DNA of 17,083 nucleotides from Oligoflexaceae bacterium (GCA_947474445.1 CANJJY010000041.1:1-17083), one strand, 5' to 3'; counted from the first letter of the stretch, positions 7,801-14,566 are shown. Numbers and translations: made by a program. The notes: generated from the sequence alone by a model not told the origin.

Positions 7801-8302
7801 GAGCCTGTGGATCTCGGCGCACTACACCCGGAATCAAAGCATCGACGGGAGGCTTTTGCGTGCAGAAGTCGCACTGTTTCAACAGGTCATTGATCATGCC
7901 CTGCAGACCGAGCGAGCGACCATCGTCAGGCGAATAGATGCGCGCGATGCCGTAGGCGTGGAGCTCGGCAATCTCACTGGGAAGGATCGTCCCCCCTCCG
8001 CCGCCAAATACCTTGATGGCTGCATGTCGCTCTTTCAAAAGATCGTAAATATATTTGAAAAACTCGAGGTGCCCACCCTGATAAGAAGTGATCGCGATCC
8101 CTTGCGCATCTTCCTGAATAGCGGTTTCGACGATTTCTGCAGCCGAGCGATTATGCCCCAGGTGGATGACCTCTGCACCGGAGGCCTGGAGAATGCGCCG
8201 CATGATATTGATCGCAGCATCGTGTCCATCAAACAGAGATGCGGCTGTCACGATGCGGATTTGGTGCTGGGGTTTATAGCCGTCGACTAGATTCTGAGAC
8301 AT
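4859..8302 (-). CDS. icmF: Fused isobutyryl-CoA mutase with G-protein chaperone (IcmF)
   Basis: A 1147-residue adenosylcobalamin enzyme that interconverts isobutyryl-CoA and n-butyryl-CoA. The order of parts is that of IcmF. First is a B12-binding domain (about 15-145; LFDGHDAAINIMRRIL with the cobalt-ligating His27 of the DxH motif). Next is a MeaI/ArgK-type GTPase chaperone (about 195-410; P-loop GTGGAGKSS at 205-213, NKFD at 345-348), then a linker, then the substrate TIM barrel (from about 575). The residues that set substrate choice are visible. Phe608 in RMFAG replaces the Tyr of methylmalonyl-CoA mutase (RQYAG), and Gln796 in DQAQNT replaces its Arg. Both are the isobutyryl type, not methylmalonyl or pivalyl. 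The ATG start (8300-8302) has AGAGGT about 10 bases upstream. The gene is monocistronic or the first of a minus-strand run before parA. It is slightly long for the family but intact. Confidence 0.97.
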   Translation of the reverse strand: MSQNLVDGYKPQHQIRIVTAASLFDGHDAAINIMRRILQASGAEVIHLGHNRSAAEIVETAIQEDAQGIAITSYQGGHLEFFKYIYDLLKERHAAIKVFGGGGGTILPSEIAELHAYGIARIYSPDDGRSLGLQGMINDLLKQCDFCTQKPPVDALIPGVVRRDPQALARLISVAENFPDERDTIKRALMALGPVRTIPVLGVTGTGGAGKSSLVDELVRRFLRTHSEETMAIISVDPSKRKTGGALLGDRIRMNAIHHPRIYMRSLATRQSNLALSRYVQDSIDICKAAQFDLIIVETSGIGQSDTEIVEHSDVSLYVMTSEYGAATQLEKIDMLDFADVIAINKFDKRGSLDALRDVRKQFRRNHNMWLGDDEGLPVIGTIASQFNDLGMNQLYNRLIGVLNAKTSSAFRELPFDQEGEGLRRLLLPPDRVRYLAEISESHEHYKAFVQSQSSLARQVYQVRGAVETLRQELAEGRRAGGGVLHFEALLAAEPNDSEAVKVLIGSYNRLVSQLDHQCRALLAAWPAMLERYRQPMYQFKVRDKIIEQSLFTTSLAHLEIPKVALPKFRDWGDVLGWLLHENVPGEFPYAAGVFPLKREGEDPARMFAGEGGPERTNRRFHYVSGGMPAKRLSTAFDSVTLYGEDPDYRPDIYGKIGNSGVSIATVDDAKKLYSGFNLAQSNTSVSMTINGPAPMLLAFFLNAAIDQQCELYIRKQSLVKDVDAQIQALYRKSGVPRPAYSGELPEGNDGLGLLLLGVSGDEVLPAETYEQIKAYTLSQVRGTVQADILKEDQAQNTCIFSTEFALRMMGDMQQFFIEKNVKNFYSVSISGYHIAEAGANPITQLAFTLANGFTYVESYLARGMHIDDFAPNLSFFFSNGTDPEYAVIGRVARRIWAKAIKLKYGGNERSQKLKYHIQTSGRSLHAQEIGFNDIRTTLQALYAIYDNCNSLHTNAYDEAITTPTEESVRRAMAIQLIINKELGLAKNENPLQGAFIIDELTDLVEEAVMSEFRSISERGGVLGAMERMYQRSKIQDESLYYETLKHDGKLPIIGVNTFLGKDGSPTILPSEVIRSTEDEKKYAIQSCRDFMKRNANRQQKAMKDLREAALKGDNLFACLMEVAKTSSLGHISQALYEVGGQYRRNM

Positions 8303-8542
8303 GGTCTAATACCTCTTTAAAGCCTACCCGGAATCCATTTGATTACACGATTTTGGATGGGCGGTCACGGCCAAGAACCTTATGCGTCATATTGATGAGA
8401 AAGCCTGCCGGCCACTGGCGGAGGTGTGTAAGAGTGCACGCACAAAGCATTTGCAAGCGCGTGGAAAAAAGGTAGCTTCGTCCTTTATGGAAAAATCTTT
8501 TGTGTCACAGCAGTCAGATAAATTTCGTAAGGGAGGCTGAGA

Positions 8543-8875
8543 ATGGCAAAAGCTAAGAAAAGTGCAGGGGCTAAAGTACGCGGTAAAACCAAAGGTAAAG
8601 TGACTCGTGCCGCGGTCAAGACTCCTGTTAAAGCGAGCGCTCGCAAAGGCGCCGGACGGTCAGCAGCAAAGACGGCTGGCACGAGTGCGGGTCACACCGC
8701 CAATCCCGCTGAAGGCGGCCTTGTCCTCGAATACAAGCTTTTCGTCGAGGATTCCGTCCGTAATCTCGAAGACCAAGTCAACTACTACATCAGCAAAGGC
8801 TGGTCACCTGTCGGAGGTGTCGTGCTGCAAGGTACCAATCATTTCTTGCAGAGCATGGTTCGTCGCCAATCCTAA
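8543..8875 (+). CDS. Histone-H1-like basic tail fused to a DUF1737 domain
   Basis: A 110-residue protein with ATG at 8543 and GGGAGG 6 bases before it. Residues 1-52 are almost only Lys, Ala, Arg, Gly, Thr and Ser (MAKAKKSAGAKVRGKTKGKV and onward), with AxK and PVKA-type repeats like bacterial histone-H1-like (Hc1/AlgP-type) tails. Residues about 59-107 (LEYKLFVEDSVRNLEDQVNY, then ISKGWSPVGGV and HFLQSMVRR) match the DUF1737 family: a strand, a helix, then GW.P.GG and a hydrophobic strand ending in LQ(A/S)MV. DUF1737 has no known function, and family members are usually only 60-70 residues without a tail. A DNA- or RNA-binding tail delivering the small domain to nucleic acid is an inference. 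The gene is divergent from icmF and followed by a clear terminator, so it is a single-gene unit. Confidence 0.8.
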   Translation: MAKAKKSAGAKVRGKTKGKVTRAAVKTPVKASARKGAGRSAAKTAGTSAGHTANPAEGGLVLEYKLFVEDSVRNLEDQVNYYISKGWSPVGGVVLQGTNHFLQSMVRRQS

Positions 8876-8908
8876 TCGGACCGAACTCTGTTTGCGCAAT
8901 GAGTTACA

Positions 8909-8932
8909 GGGGACCGTGGGTCCCCCTCTTTT
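8909..8932 (+). terminator. Rho-independent terminator of the DUF1737 gene
   Basis: GGGGACC (8909-8915) pairs perfectly with GGTCCCC (8919-8925) around a GTG loop and is followed by CTCTTTT. It lies 33 bases after the stop codon. Confidence 0.85.
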
Positions 8933-9480
8933 CCGATCTCCGCTCTCCATCTTGTCGCTTCCATTTCCATTCATGGTGATTTTTATCTCCCTCCGTCTTT
9001 GGTCATTTCTAAGGATACGCGCCTGCACGCAAACCAAAGGTTGCTACGGGTTGATACCTACGTTCTTTTAACCTCTGACTTTCCACCATGGAAAGACACG
9101 CCGCCAATCCTACATTTGTGATCCATGCGTTGAGGACGGAGGCCTTGAAGGATATGCGCCAATAAAGTCGCACCAAACCCGGCTTTTTACACGCGATTGA
9201 AGGTCATGAAATGCTTTACTTTTCAGTGAGTCACGGAACGATCTTCGCCCCGGACAATGCGTCTGACCTCACATGAGGTTTTGATCATCATGAAAAATTA
9301 TTAGGGAAGGTATCTGGCTCAAACCCGCTCATACCGCCCTAATGACTACATGTCATTTCATATAAATTACTGAAATTACTTAGTATTTTTTTACTACAAA
9401 ATTCAATATTCACGATGCTTTTACAAAATCGCTATAAATACCCTTAATCTTTAAATATTATCAGGATTCAGAAAAGTATT
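8933..9480. other. Intergenic region with no supportable gene
   Basis: About 550 bases show no ORF with a ribosome site or family resemblance. The left part has ordinary composition; from about 9290 to 9480 it is strongly AT-rich. Three inverted repeats stand out: CTTTCC/GGAAAG (9079-9084 and 9090-9095, 5-base spacer), ACCTCA/TGAGGT (9266-9271 and 9274-9279, 2-base spacer), and AATGAC/GTCATT (9341-9346 and 9352-9357, 5-base spacer). They could be operator sites or remnants of transcript ends. None has a convincing T run. Confidence 0.6.
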
Positions 9481-9501
9481 GGATATGATGAGCGGCTCAC
9501 C

Positions 9502-9857
9502 GTAGATTCTTAAGCAGATTCTACTGCTGCGCATCCTCTTAGACACGTACCTCTAGAAGTCCTCATCACGAGGAGTAAGTACGGAACTCAGCTGTCAAAT
9601 AAAGTTTTGATAGGGATTTCGCAGGAGAGAGTTCAGAGAACGAATCGATGGTTTTATAACGTAACTTTCTTACGATAGGTCTGCATACCGTACCTCGTTA
9701 GGAGATGAAAAAGCACGAGTATCCCCGCTTTCTCATTCCAACTCGCCCCGGAAGGTACACCCCCCTTGTCCCGAACTCCCCCTCCGCCAGCCAAATGGCT
9801 CGTTTGGCTCGACCCGTCCGAAAGGACGGGGACCCATCTCACCTCGTTTTACGAAGT
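9502..9857 (-). ncRNA. Candidate structured RNA (multi-hairpin region)
   Basis: The minus strand just after the UXS gene folds into a series of hairpins (window coordinates): 9841-9847/9851-9857 (7 pairs, AAA loop), 9813-9819/9824-9830 (CCCGTCC/GGACGGG), 9789-9795/9803-9809 (AGCCAAA/TTTGGCT), 9705-9714/9727-9736 (10 pairs), 9672-9680/9692-9698 (7 pairs, 2-base bulge), 9546-9552/9577-9583 enclosing 9560-9564/9570-9574, and 9502-9509/9517-9524. A small 9660-9664/9670-9674 stem would compete with one of these. In three stems a G-U pair on the minus strand would be an A-C mismatch on the plus strand, so transcription from the minus strand is favoured. No known RNA family was recognised. No clear promoter or T-run end was found; it may be a long structured 3' region of the UXS transcript. 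Confidence 0.4.
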
Positions 9858-9892
9858 CTTCTCAGGAATAAAGGCCCTTGTTGACCGTGAGT

Positions 9893-10843
9893 CTATGCTT
9901 TTAAGTGCGCGCTGAAGTAAGCAATCGTCTTTTCTAGACCCATATCGAGGGAGACGCGCGGCTGATAGTTGAGGTGCTTCTGCGCCAAAGTTAGATCGGG
10001 ACGCCGTACTTTAGGATCGTCCTGAGGCAAAGGCCGCCGCACGATGCGCGAGCGGCTTCCGGTCATCTTCAAAACTTTTTCGGCCAACTCCAATACCGTG
10101 AACTCGCTTGCATTACCAATGTTCACAGGGCCAATGATCTCGTCTTGAGTCGTCAAAGCTAAAATGCCATCGATCAGATCGTCCACATAGCAAAAGGATC
10201 GGGTCTGCGAGCCGTCTCCGTAGATGGTGATGTCTTCACCGCGCAGGGCTTGAACGACAAAATTCGAAACGACGCGCCCGTCGTCGGGTGCCATGCGAGG
10301 ACCGTAGGTGTTAAAGATCCGAACCACCCGCACCTCGAGACTGTGCATGCGATGATAATCGAAAATGAGAGTTTCAGCGGCTCGCTTACCCTCATCGTAG
10401 CAGCTGCGGGGTCCGATGGGATTGACATGACCCCAGTAGCCTTCAGGTTGCGGATGGACCTGCGGATCGCCGTATACTTCCGAGGTACTGGCGTGACTAT
10501 AGCGAGCCCCCACACGCTTCGCCAAGCCTAGGAGATTCATCGTTCCCAGCACGGAGGTCTTCATCGTCTTGATAGGATTGCTTTGATAGTGAACAGGGCT
10601 AGCGGGACAGGCGAAGTTGAGGATCAAATCGACTTCGGCTAAGTAAGGCTCGACGATATCATGCCGCACAAGTTCGAAGTTGGGGTGCTGCAAAAGGTGC
10701 CGGACATTGTTTCGATGCCCCGTATAGAAATTATCGAGGCAGATCACCTGCCATCCCATGTCAAGATATCTCTCGCAGAGATGGCTTCCCAAAAATCCAG
10801 CTCCACCAGCAATAAGGACTCTTCCCGAAGTTGGGCGTAGCAT
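9893..10843 (-). CDS. UDP-glucuronate decarboxylase-like SDR enzyme (UXS)
   Basis: A 316-residue extended short-chain dehydrogenase. The start is ATG at 10841-10843, preceded by GGAGGAAA 6 bases away; a GTG start 12 codons further up has no such site. The NAD-binding GGAGFLG lies at 13-19, STSEVYGD at 119-126, and the catalytic pair Tyr149/Lys153 in GPRSCYDEGKRAAE. NTYGPRM, GDGSQTRSFCYVDDLI and the C-terminal RRPLPQDDPKVRRPD are signatures of the UXS branch. UXS converts UDP-glucuronate to UDP-xylose, a precursor for lipopolysaccharide or exopolysaccharide. The related dTDP-glucose 4,6-dehydratases have a different active-site context, so UXS is preferred. It is divergent from sucC and has no sugar-pathway neighbour in the window. 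Confidence 0.9.
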   Translation of the reverse strand: MLRPTSGRVLIAGGAGFLGSHLCERYLDMGWQVICLDNFYTGHRNNVRHLLQHPNFELVRHDIVEPYLAEVDLILNFACPASPVHYQSNPIKTMKTSVLGTMNLLGLAKRVGARYSHASTSEVYGDPQVHPQPEGYWGHVNPIGPRSCYDEGKRAAETLIFDYHRMHSLEVRVVRIFNTYGPRMAPDDGRVVSNFVVQALRGEDITIYGDGSQTRSFCYVDDLIDGILALTTQDEIIGPVNIGNASEFTVLELAEKVLKMTGSRSRIVRRPLPQDDPKVRRPDLTLAQKHLNYQPRVSLDMGLEKTIAYFSAHLKA

Positions 10844-10941
10844 GGATTTCCTCCGTGATTCAAGATGCAAGGCCCGCACATAGTATGATAGCCTATCCCG
10901 ACGTGCAAACGATTTGTAGTTGCCCCGGAGGATTTTTTTGC
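10844..10941. promoter_or_regulatory. Divergent promoter region between UXS and sucC
   Basis: 98 bases separate the two divergent starts. On the plus strand TATGAT (10884-10889) is a good -10 box for sucC, but no clear -35 lies 16-18 bases before it. The sucC ribosome site GGAGG is at 10927-10931. On the minus strand TTGCAC and TACTAT spaced 17 bases apart could serve UXS. Both transcripts must start inside this short region; the exact boxes are tentative. Confidence 0.4.
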
Positions 10942-12102
10942 ATGAATATTCATGAATACCAAGCTAAACAGCTCTTCAGACTAAACGGGGTTCCTGTCCC
11001 CGATGGCTATCTCGCATCCACTCCAGTCGAAGCCGAATTCGCTATGCGTCGGCTCGGAACGGAAGTCGGTGTCGTCAAGGCCCAAGTGCACGCTGGGGGC
11101 CGCGGTAAAGCCGGGGGCGTTAAGCTAGCCAAAACTCCTGCCGAGGCTCGCAAGATTGCCGAGCAAATGCTGGGGATGACCCTTGTCACGCACCAAACAG
11201 GGCCCGAAGGTAAAAAAGTTCACAAGGTCTATGTCGAAGCGGGCAGTAAAATCGTCAAGGAATATTACCTGGCGCTCGTCCTCGATCGTGAGACTGCTTC
11301 GGTTTCCATCATGTTCTCGACCGAAGGGGGAATGGACATCGAGGAAGTGGCGGCTAAGACGCCTGATAAAATAGTTGTCGTTAAAGTAGATCCGACTGTC
11401 GGATTGCAAGGCTTTCAAACGCGACGCATCTGCTTTGGACTCAATCTGCCCGCCGCAGAGCACAAAGAATTGTCGAGTATCATCAAAAATCTCTACAAGA
11501 TGTTTTTGAAGTACGACTATGCCATGCTCGAAATCAATCCTCTCGTCGTCACAGCGGATGGCAAGATGTTCGCCCTCGACGGCAAAATGAATTTCGATGA
11601 CAACGCCCTCTATCGACAAAAAGACATCGAAGTCATGCGCGATTTCGAGGAAGAAGATGAACGCGACATCGAAGCTTCCAAATACGGCCTCAGCTACATC
11701 GGACTCGATGGCAACATCGGTTGCCTCGTCAACGGTGCTGGCCTGGCCATGGCGACCATGGACATCATCAAATTCTACGGCGGTCGACCTGCTAACTTTC
11801 TCGATGTCGGCGGCGGCGCGAGCCAAGAGACGGTAACCAACGCTTTTCGCATCTTATTCGCCGACGCCAACGTCAAAGGCATCTTCGTCAATATCTTCGG
11901 TGGCATCATGAAATGCGACATCATCGCCAACGGCGTTGTTGCAGCTGCTAAGGAGCTCGGCCTGCGCGTGCCTATGGTGGTTCGTCTTGAAGGGACTAAC
12001 GTCGACAAGGGCAAAGAGATTCTTCGCACCTCCGGCCTCAATCTCTACGCTGCCAATGATATGGCAGACGGCGCTAAAAAAATCGTCGAAATGGCAAAGT
12101 AA
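10942..12102 (+). CDS. sucC: Succinyl-CoA synthetase (ADP/GDP-forming) beta subunit
   Basis: 386 residues, the usual length (E. coli SucC has 388). The start ATG at 10942 (MNIHEYQAKQLF, the family N-terminus) follows GGAGG by 10 bases; an in-frame upstream extension is not supported. The N-terminal half is an ATP-grasp nucleotide-binding domain (KAQVHAGGRGKAGGVK at about 45-60). EINPLVV and DGKMNFDDNA supply metal and nucleotide contacts. The C-terminal CoA-ligase domain has GLAMATMDIIKFYGG, NFLDVGGGA and VNIFGGIMKCD. With SucD it converts succinyl-CoA, phosphate and ADP or GDP to succinate, CoA and ATP or GTP in the TCA cycle. It is the first gene of a tight operon, with sucD starting 24 bases later. 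Confidence 0.98.
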   Translation: MNIHEYQAKQLFRLNGVPVPDGYLASTPVEAEFAMRRLGTEVGVVKAQVHAGGRGKAGGVKLAKTPAEARKIAEQMLGMTLVTHQTGPEGKKVHKVYVEAGSKIVKEYYLALVLDRETASVSIMFSTEGGMDIEEVAAKTPDKIVVVKVDPTVGLQGFQTRRICFGLNLPAAEHKELSSIIKNLYKMFLKYDYAMLEINPLVVTADGKMFALDGKMNFDDNALYRQKDIEVMRDFEEEDERDIEASKYGLSYIGLDGNIGCLVNGAGLAMATMDIIKFYGGRPANFLDVGGGASQETVTNAFRILFADANVKGIFVNIFGGIMKCDIIANGVVAAAKELGLRVPMVVRLEGTNVDKGKEILRTSGLNLYAANDMADGAKKIVEMAK

Positions 12103-12126
12103 GCTGCGTGAGCAAGGAGTAAGACT

Positions 12127-13014
12127 GTGGCTATCCTCGTTAATTCTCAGACTCGAGTCATCACCCAAGGCATCACCGGCAAATCGGGTGAGTTTCATAC
12201 TAAGCTTTCGCATGAATATGCACCTTGTTTTGTGGGTGGCGTGACCCCGGGTAAGGGCGGGCAAAAAGGGATTTTAGACCTACCCATTTTTGATACCGTT
12301 GCCGAAGCCAAACACAAAGCTCGCGCTAACGCGACAATGATTTTCGTGCCGCCCCCCTTCGCTGCCGATGCGATTCTCGAAGCGATCGATGCCGAAATCG
12401 AATTAATCATCTGCATCACCGAGGGGATTCCCGTCCTCGACATGATTCCCGTGAAGAGAGCTCTCGAGCGCTCACGAAAATCGCGCCTAATCGGTCCTAA
12501 CTGCCCAGGCGTCATCACACCCGGTCAGTGCAAAATCGGTATTATGCCCGGCCATATCCACAAAGTGGGCAAAGCCGGCATCGTTTCCAAATCGGGAACC
12601 CTCACCTACGAAGCCGTCGGTCAAACGACAGCTGCCGGCATTGGCCAAAGCAGTTGCGTCGGGATCGGGGGCGACCCTATCATCGGCACCTATTACAACG
12701 ATGTTCTTGCCCTATTCGAGGCTGATCCTCAGACCGAAGGCATCATCCTGATCGGTGAAATCGGCGGCGACGCCGAGATCAAAGCAGCCCAGTTCATCAA
12801 AGAGAACATCAAAAAACCGGTGGCTGCCTTTATCGCCGGCCAAACAGCTCCAGCCGGTAAGCGCATGGGTCACGCGGGAGCGATCGTTTCGGGCGGTCAT
12901 GGGACGGCTGCAGAAAAGATGGCCGCGCTGGAAGAAGCGGGCGTAGTTGTCGCCAAAAGTCCGGCTGACTTGGCAAGCTCTCTGATTAAAGCAATGGAAC
13001 GCAAGAAAAAGTAA
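12127..13014 (+). CDS. sucD: Succinyl-CoA synthetase alpha subunit
   Basis: 295 residues from a GTG start at 12127, with AAGGAG about 9 bases before it. The N-terminal Rossmann CoA-binding domain has the typical TRVITQGITGKSGEFH and GGVTPGKGG. GPNCPGVITPGQCKIGIMPG and SKSGTLTYEAVGQT follow. The active-site phosphohistidine is His249 in KRMGHAGAIVSG. Just after it the usual GGKGTA reads GGHGTA, a mild variation. It forms the alpha-beta heterodimer (or its dimer) with SucC and carries the phosphoryl group between the two active sites. The next gene, a macro-domain protein, starts 9 bases after its stop, so the two are surely co-transcribed. Confidence 0.98.
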   Translation: MAILVNSQTRVITQGITGKSGEFHTKLSHEYAPCFVGGVTPGKGGQKGILDLPIFDTVAEAKHKARANATMIFVPPPFAADAILEAIDAEIELIICITEGIPVLDMIPVKRALERSRKSRLIGPNCPGVITPGQCKIGIMPGHIHKVGKAGIVSKSGTLTYEAVGQTTAAGIGQSSCVGIGGDPIIGTYYNDVLALFEADPQTEGIILIGEIGGDAEIKAAQFIKENIKKPVAAFIAGQTAPAGKRMGHAGAIVSGGHGTAAEKMAALEEAGVVVAKSPADLASSLIKAMERKKK

Positions 13015-13023
13015 GGGCCTCCC

Positions 13024-13581
13024 ATGTTGGGACTTAGGCATTATCGAAGTACAGCTGTCGACCTTTTCCAAGGCGACATCACTAGCTTTGTTTGCGATCT
13101 GATGGTCAACGCCGCGAACGAAGGCCTCGTAGGCGGTGGCGGAGTCGACGGCGCGATCCATCGCGTCGGGGGCCCGAGCATCGCTGCGGCCTGCCTAGCG
13201 CTTGGTCATTGTGCAACTGGTTCGGCAGTCCTCACCGAAGCCGGTCTTCTCCCCGCAAAAAAGATCGCGCATGCCGTTGGCCCTGTCTGGCGAGGTGGTG
13301 GTCACGGTGAAGCGGCAGCGCTGCGGAGCGTTTACCTCAGCTGTTTGACGCTCGCCGTCGAACACCAGCTGAGGCATGTGGCGCTGCCTTCGATCAGCAC
13401 GGGAGCCTTCGCCTATCCGCTCGAAGCGGCAGCCAGCATAGCGCTCAGTAGCGTTCGTGAGTTTCTCGACGCCCATCCCTCCGTGCTGCGCCGCATCACC
13501 TTCGTTCTCTTTGATCGCCCCCACTATCAGACCTATCAAAAAGCCCTCTTTAAAATCTTTCCTGAAACGGACGAGGATTAG
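13024..13581 (+). CDS. Macro-domain protein (O-acetyl-ADP-ribose deacetylase type)
   Basis: 185 residues that are almost entirely one macro domain. FQGDITSFVCDLMVNAANEGLVGGGGVDGAIH (15-46) contains the ADP-ribose-binding Asp and the NAAN plus GGGVDGAIH motifs of the MacroD/YmdB subclass. HAVGPVW and PSISTGAFAYPLEAAA (about 121-136) supply the phosphate-binding loop. This subclass hydrolyses O-acetyl-ADP-ribose and mono-ADP-ribose esters on proteins. The predicted site is intact, including Asn in NAAN and the Gly-rich loop. The gene is squeezed between sucD (9 bases) and murB (3 bases), so it is part of the sucCD operon. Why a deacetylase should travel with TCA and cell-wall genes is not evident. 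ADP-ribose metabolism is the likely role; the substrate is not shown. Confidence 0.93.
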   Translation: MLGLRHYRSTAVDLFQGDITSFVCDLMVNAANEGLVGGGGVDGAIHRVGGPSIAAACLALGHCATGSAVLTEAGLLPAKKIAHAVGPVWRGGGHGEAAALRSVYLSCLTLAVEHQLRHVALPSISTGAFAYPLEAAASIALSSVREFLDAHPSVLRRITFVLFDRPHYQTYQKALFKIFPETDED

Positions 13582-13584
13582 ACC

Positions 13585-14529
13585 TTGAAGCTGCGCGACC
13601 TGGCCTATTATCGAACCGGAGGCCGCTGTCAGGCCCTCTACGAGCCAAAAAGCATTCAGGACCTGTCCTCTGTCATCGCTGACTTGCACAAGGCAAGGAG
13701 CCCCTATTTTGTACTCGGAGGCGGCACCAACTCACTGATCCTCGATGAGGACTGGCCAGGAGCTGTCATTGCCTTTACTCAGATGCGGGCCATCGCTGTC
13801 AAAGGCACCCAGATCATCTGCGAGGCAGGAGCGGATAACAGTGACATCGCTCGTAGTGCGCAAAAAGCAGGACTGGGCGGCGTTGCTTGGATGTATCGCC
13901 TCCCCGGACAGATAGGCGGTACAGTTCGGATGAACGCGCGGTGTTACGGAGGCGAAATCAGTCAGGTAGCAAGCATAGTCGATGCCGTGCTTCCCGATGG
14001 TACGATCCGAAGCTATGCTGCGAGTGAAGGCATCTTTAAGGGATATAAAGATACTCTCTTTATGAGCAACGGGGCCGTTATCGCACGCGCGACCTTACAG
14101 CTGCATCCAGGGGATCAAGCGTCCATCGACGATCAGATGCGCTTTTGTGAAGAAGACCGTACGCGCAAAGGACAGTTTCTCTACCCGACTTGCGGCTGTG
14201 TCTTTAAAAATGACTACAGCGTCGGCGTTCCCAGCGGCATGCTCCTTGATCAAGCCGGAGCCCACGACTTAAAAGCTGAGCACGTTCAGATCAATCCGCT
14301 GCACGCAAACTTTGTTTACAATCAAGGCGCTGGCAGCCGCGCGATCCTGGAGATGACGTTTCGTATGCGCGATCTAGTCTACGAAACCTTTGGGGTGTGG
14401 CTCGAGTATGAAATGGAAATTCTCGGCGCCTTACCGCCCGACCTGAAAGCCCGGGTCGAAGAAAAGAAAAACCCTCGCCTTCAAATGGAGAAGATCGAGG
14501 GTTTGAGAAAGCTGTTTCAAAAACGCTGA
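13585..14529 (+). CDS. murB: UDP-N-acetylenolpyruvoylglucosamine reductase (MurB)
   Basis: 314 residues from a TTG start at 13585, with GAGGA 7 bases before it inside the end of the macro gene; the MKLRDLAYYRTGG N-terminus fits the family. MurB is an FAD enzyme that reduces UDP-GlcNAc-enolpyruvate to UDP-MurNAc in the cytoplasm. FVLGGGTNSLI (42-52) and YRLPGQIGGTVRMNARCYGGE (104-124) bind FAD. GYKDTLF (153-159) and PTCGCVFKND (201-210) are active-site segments. Glu276 (LEYEMEILG) is the catalytic acid near the end. At the proton-donor position, usually Ser in GSxFKNP, this protein has Cys205. Only 3 bases separate it from the macro gene, so translation is likely coupled. The 3' coding end contains a 9-pair hairpin (14469-14477/14496-14504). 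Confidence 0.95.
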   Translation: MKLRDLAYYRTGGRCQALYEPKSIQDLSSVIADLHKARSPYFVLGGGTNSLILDEDWPGAVIAFTQMRAIAVKGTQIICEAGADNSDIARSAQKAGLGGVAWMYRLPGQIGGTVRMNARCYGGEISQVASIVDAVLPDGTIRSYAASEGIFKGYKDTLFMSNGAVIARATLQLHPGDQASIDDQMRFCEEDRTRKGQFLYPTCGCVFKNDYSVGVPSGMLLDQAGAHDLKAEHVQINPLHANFVYNQGAGSRAILEMTFRMRDLVYETFGVWLEYEMEILGALPPDLKARVEEKKNPRLQMEKIEGLRKLFQKR

Positions 14530-14543
14530 ATCAGGCAGGGCAT

Positions 14544-14566
14544 GCCTCTCGGCTTAGCCCAGAGGC
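14544..14566. terminator. Hairpin at the convergent murB / rhodanese gene ends
   Basis: GCCTCT (14544-14549) pairs with AGAGGC (14561-14566), and an inner GGC/GCC pair set leaves a TTA loop, with one C-C mismatch between. It lies 14 bases after murB and overlaps the rhodanese stop codon. No T run follows on either strand, so it may act as a barrier or processing hairpin rather than a classical terminator. Confidence 0.4.

Noticed and set aside
9654..9842. 62-residue minus-strand ORF with a GTG start after the UXS gene
   Set aside because: There is no ribosome site, no family resemblance, and it runs exactly through the strongest hairpins, so a structured RNA explains the region better.
10844..10879. 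N-terminal extension of the UXS protein by 12 residues
   Set aside because: The longer form starts with GTG and would include the strong GGAGGAAA ribosome site of the ATG at 10843.
11125..11826. 233-residue minus-strand ORF opposite sucC
   Set aside because: It is the antisense shadow of the highly conserved sucC gene, has no ribosome site, and shows no family features.
12712..13161. 149-residue minus-strand ORF opposite sucD
   Set aside because: It is a shadow of sucD, whose catalytic motifs are certain in the other frame.
13195..13689. 164-residue minus-strand ORF opposite the macro-domain and murB genes
   Set aside because: It is antisense to two genes with clear domains and has no supporting start site.
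14469..14504. 9-pair hairpin in the murB 3' end as a terminator
   Set aside because: It lies inside the coding region, before the conserved C-terminus ends, and has no T run. It may only affect mRNA stability.
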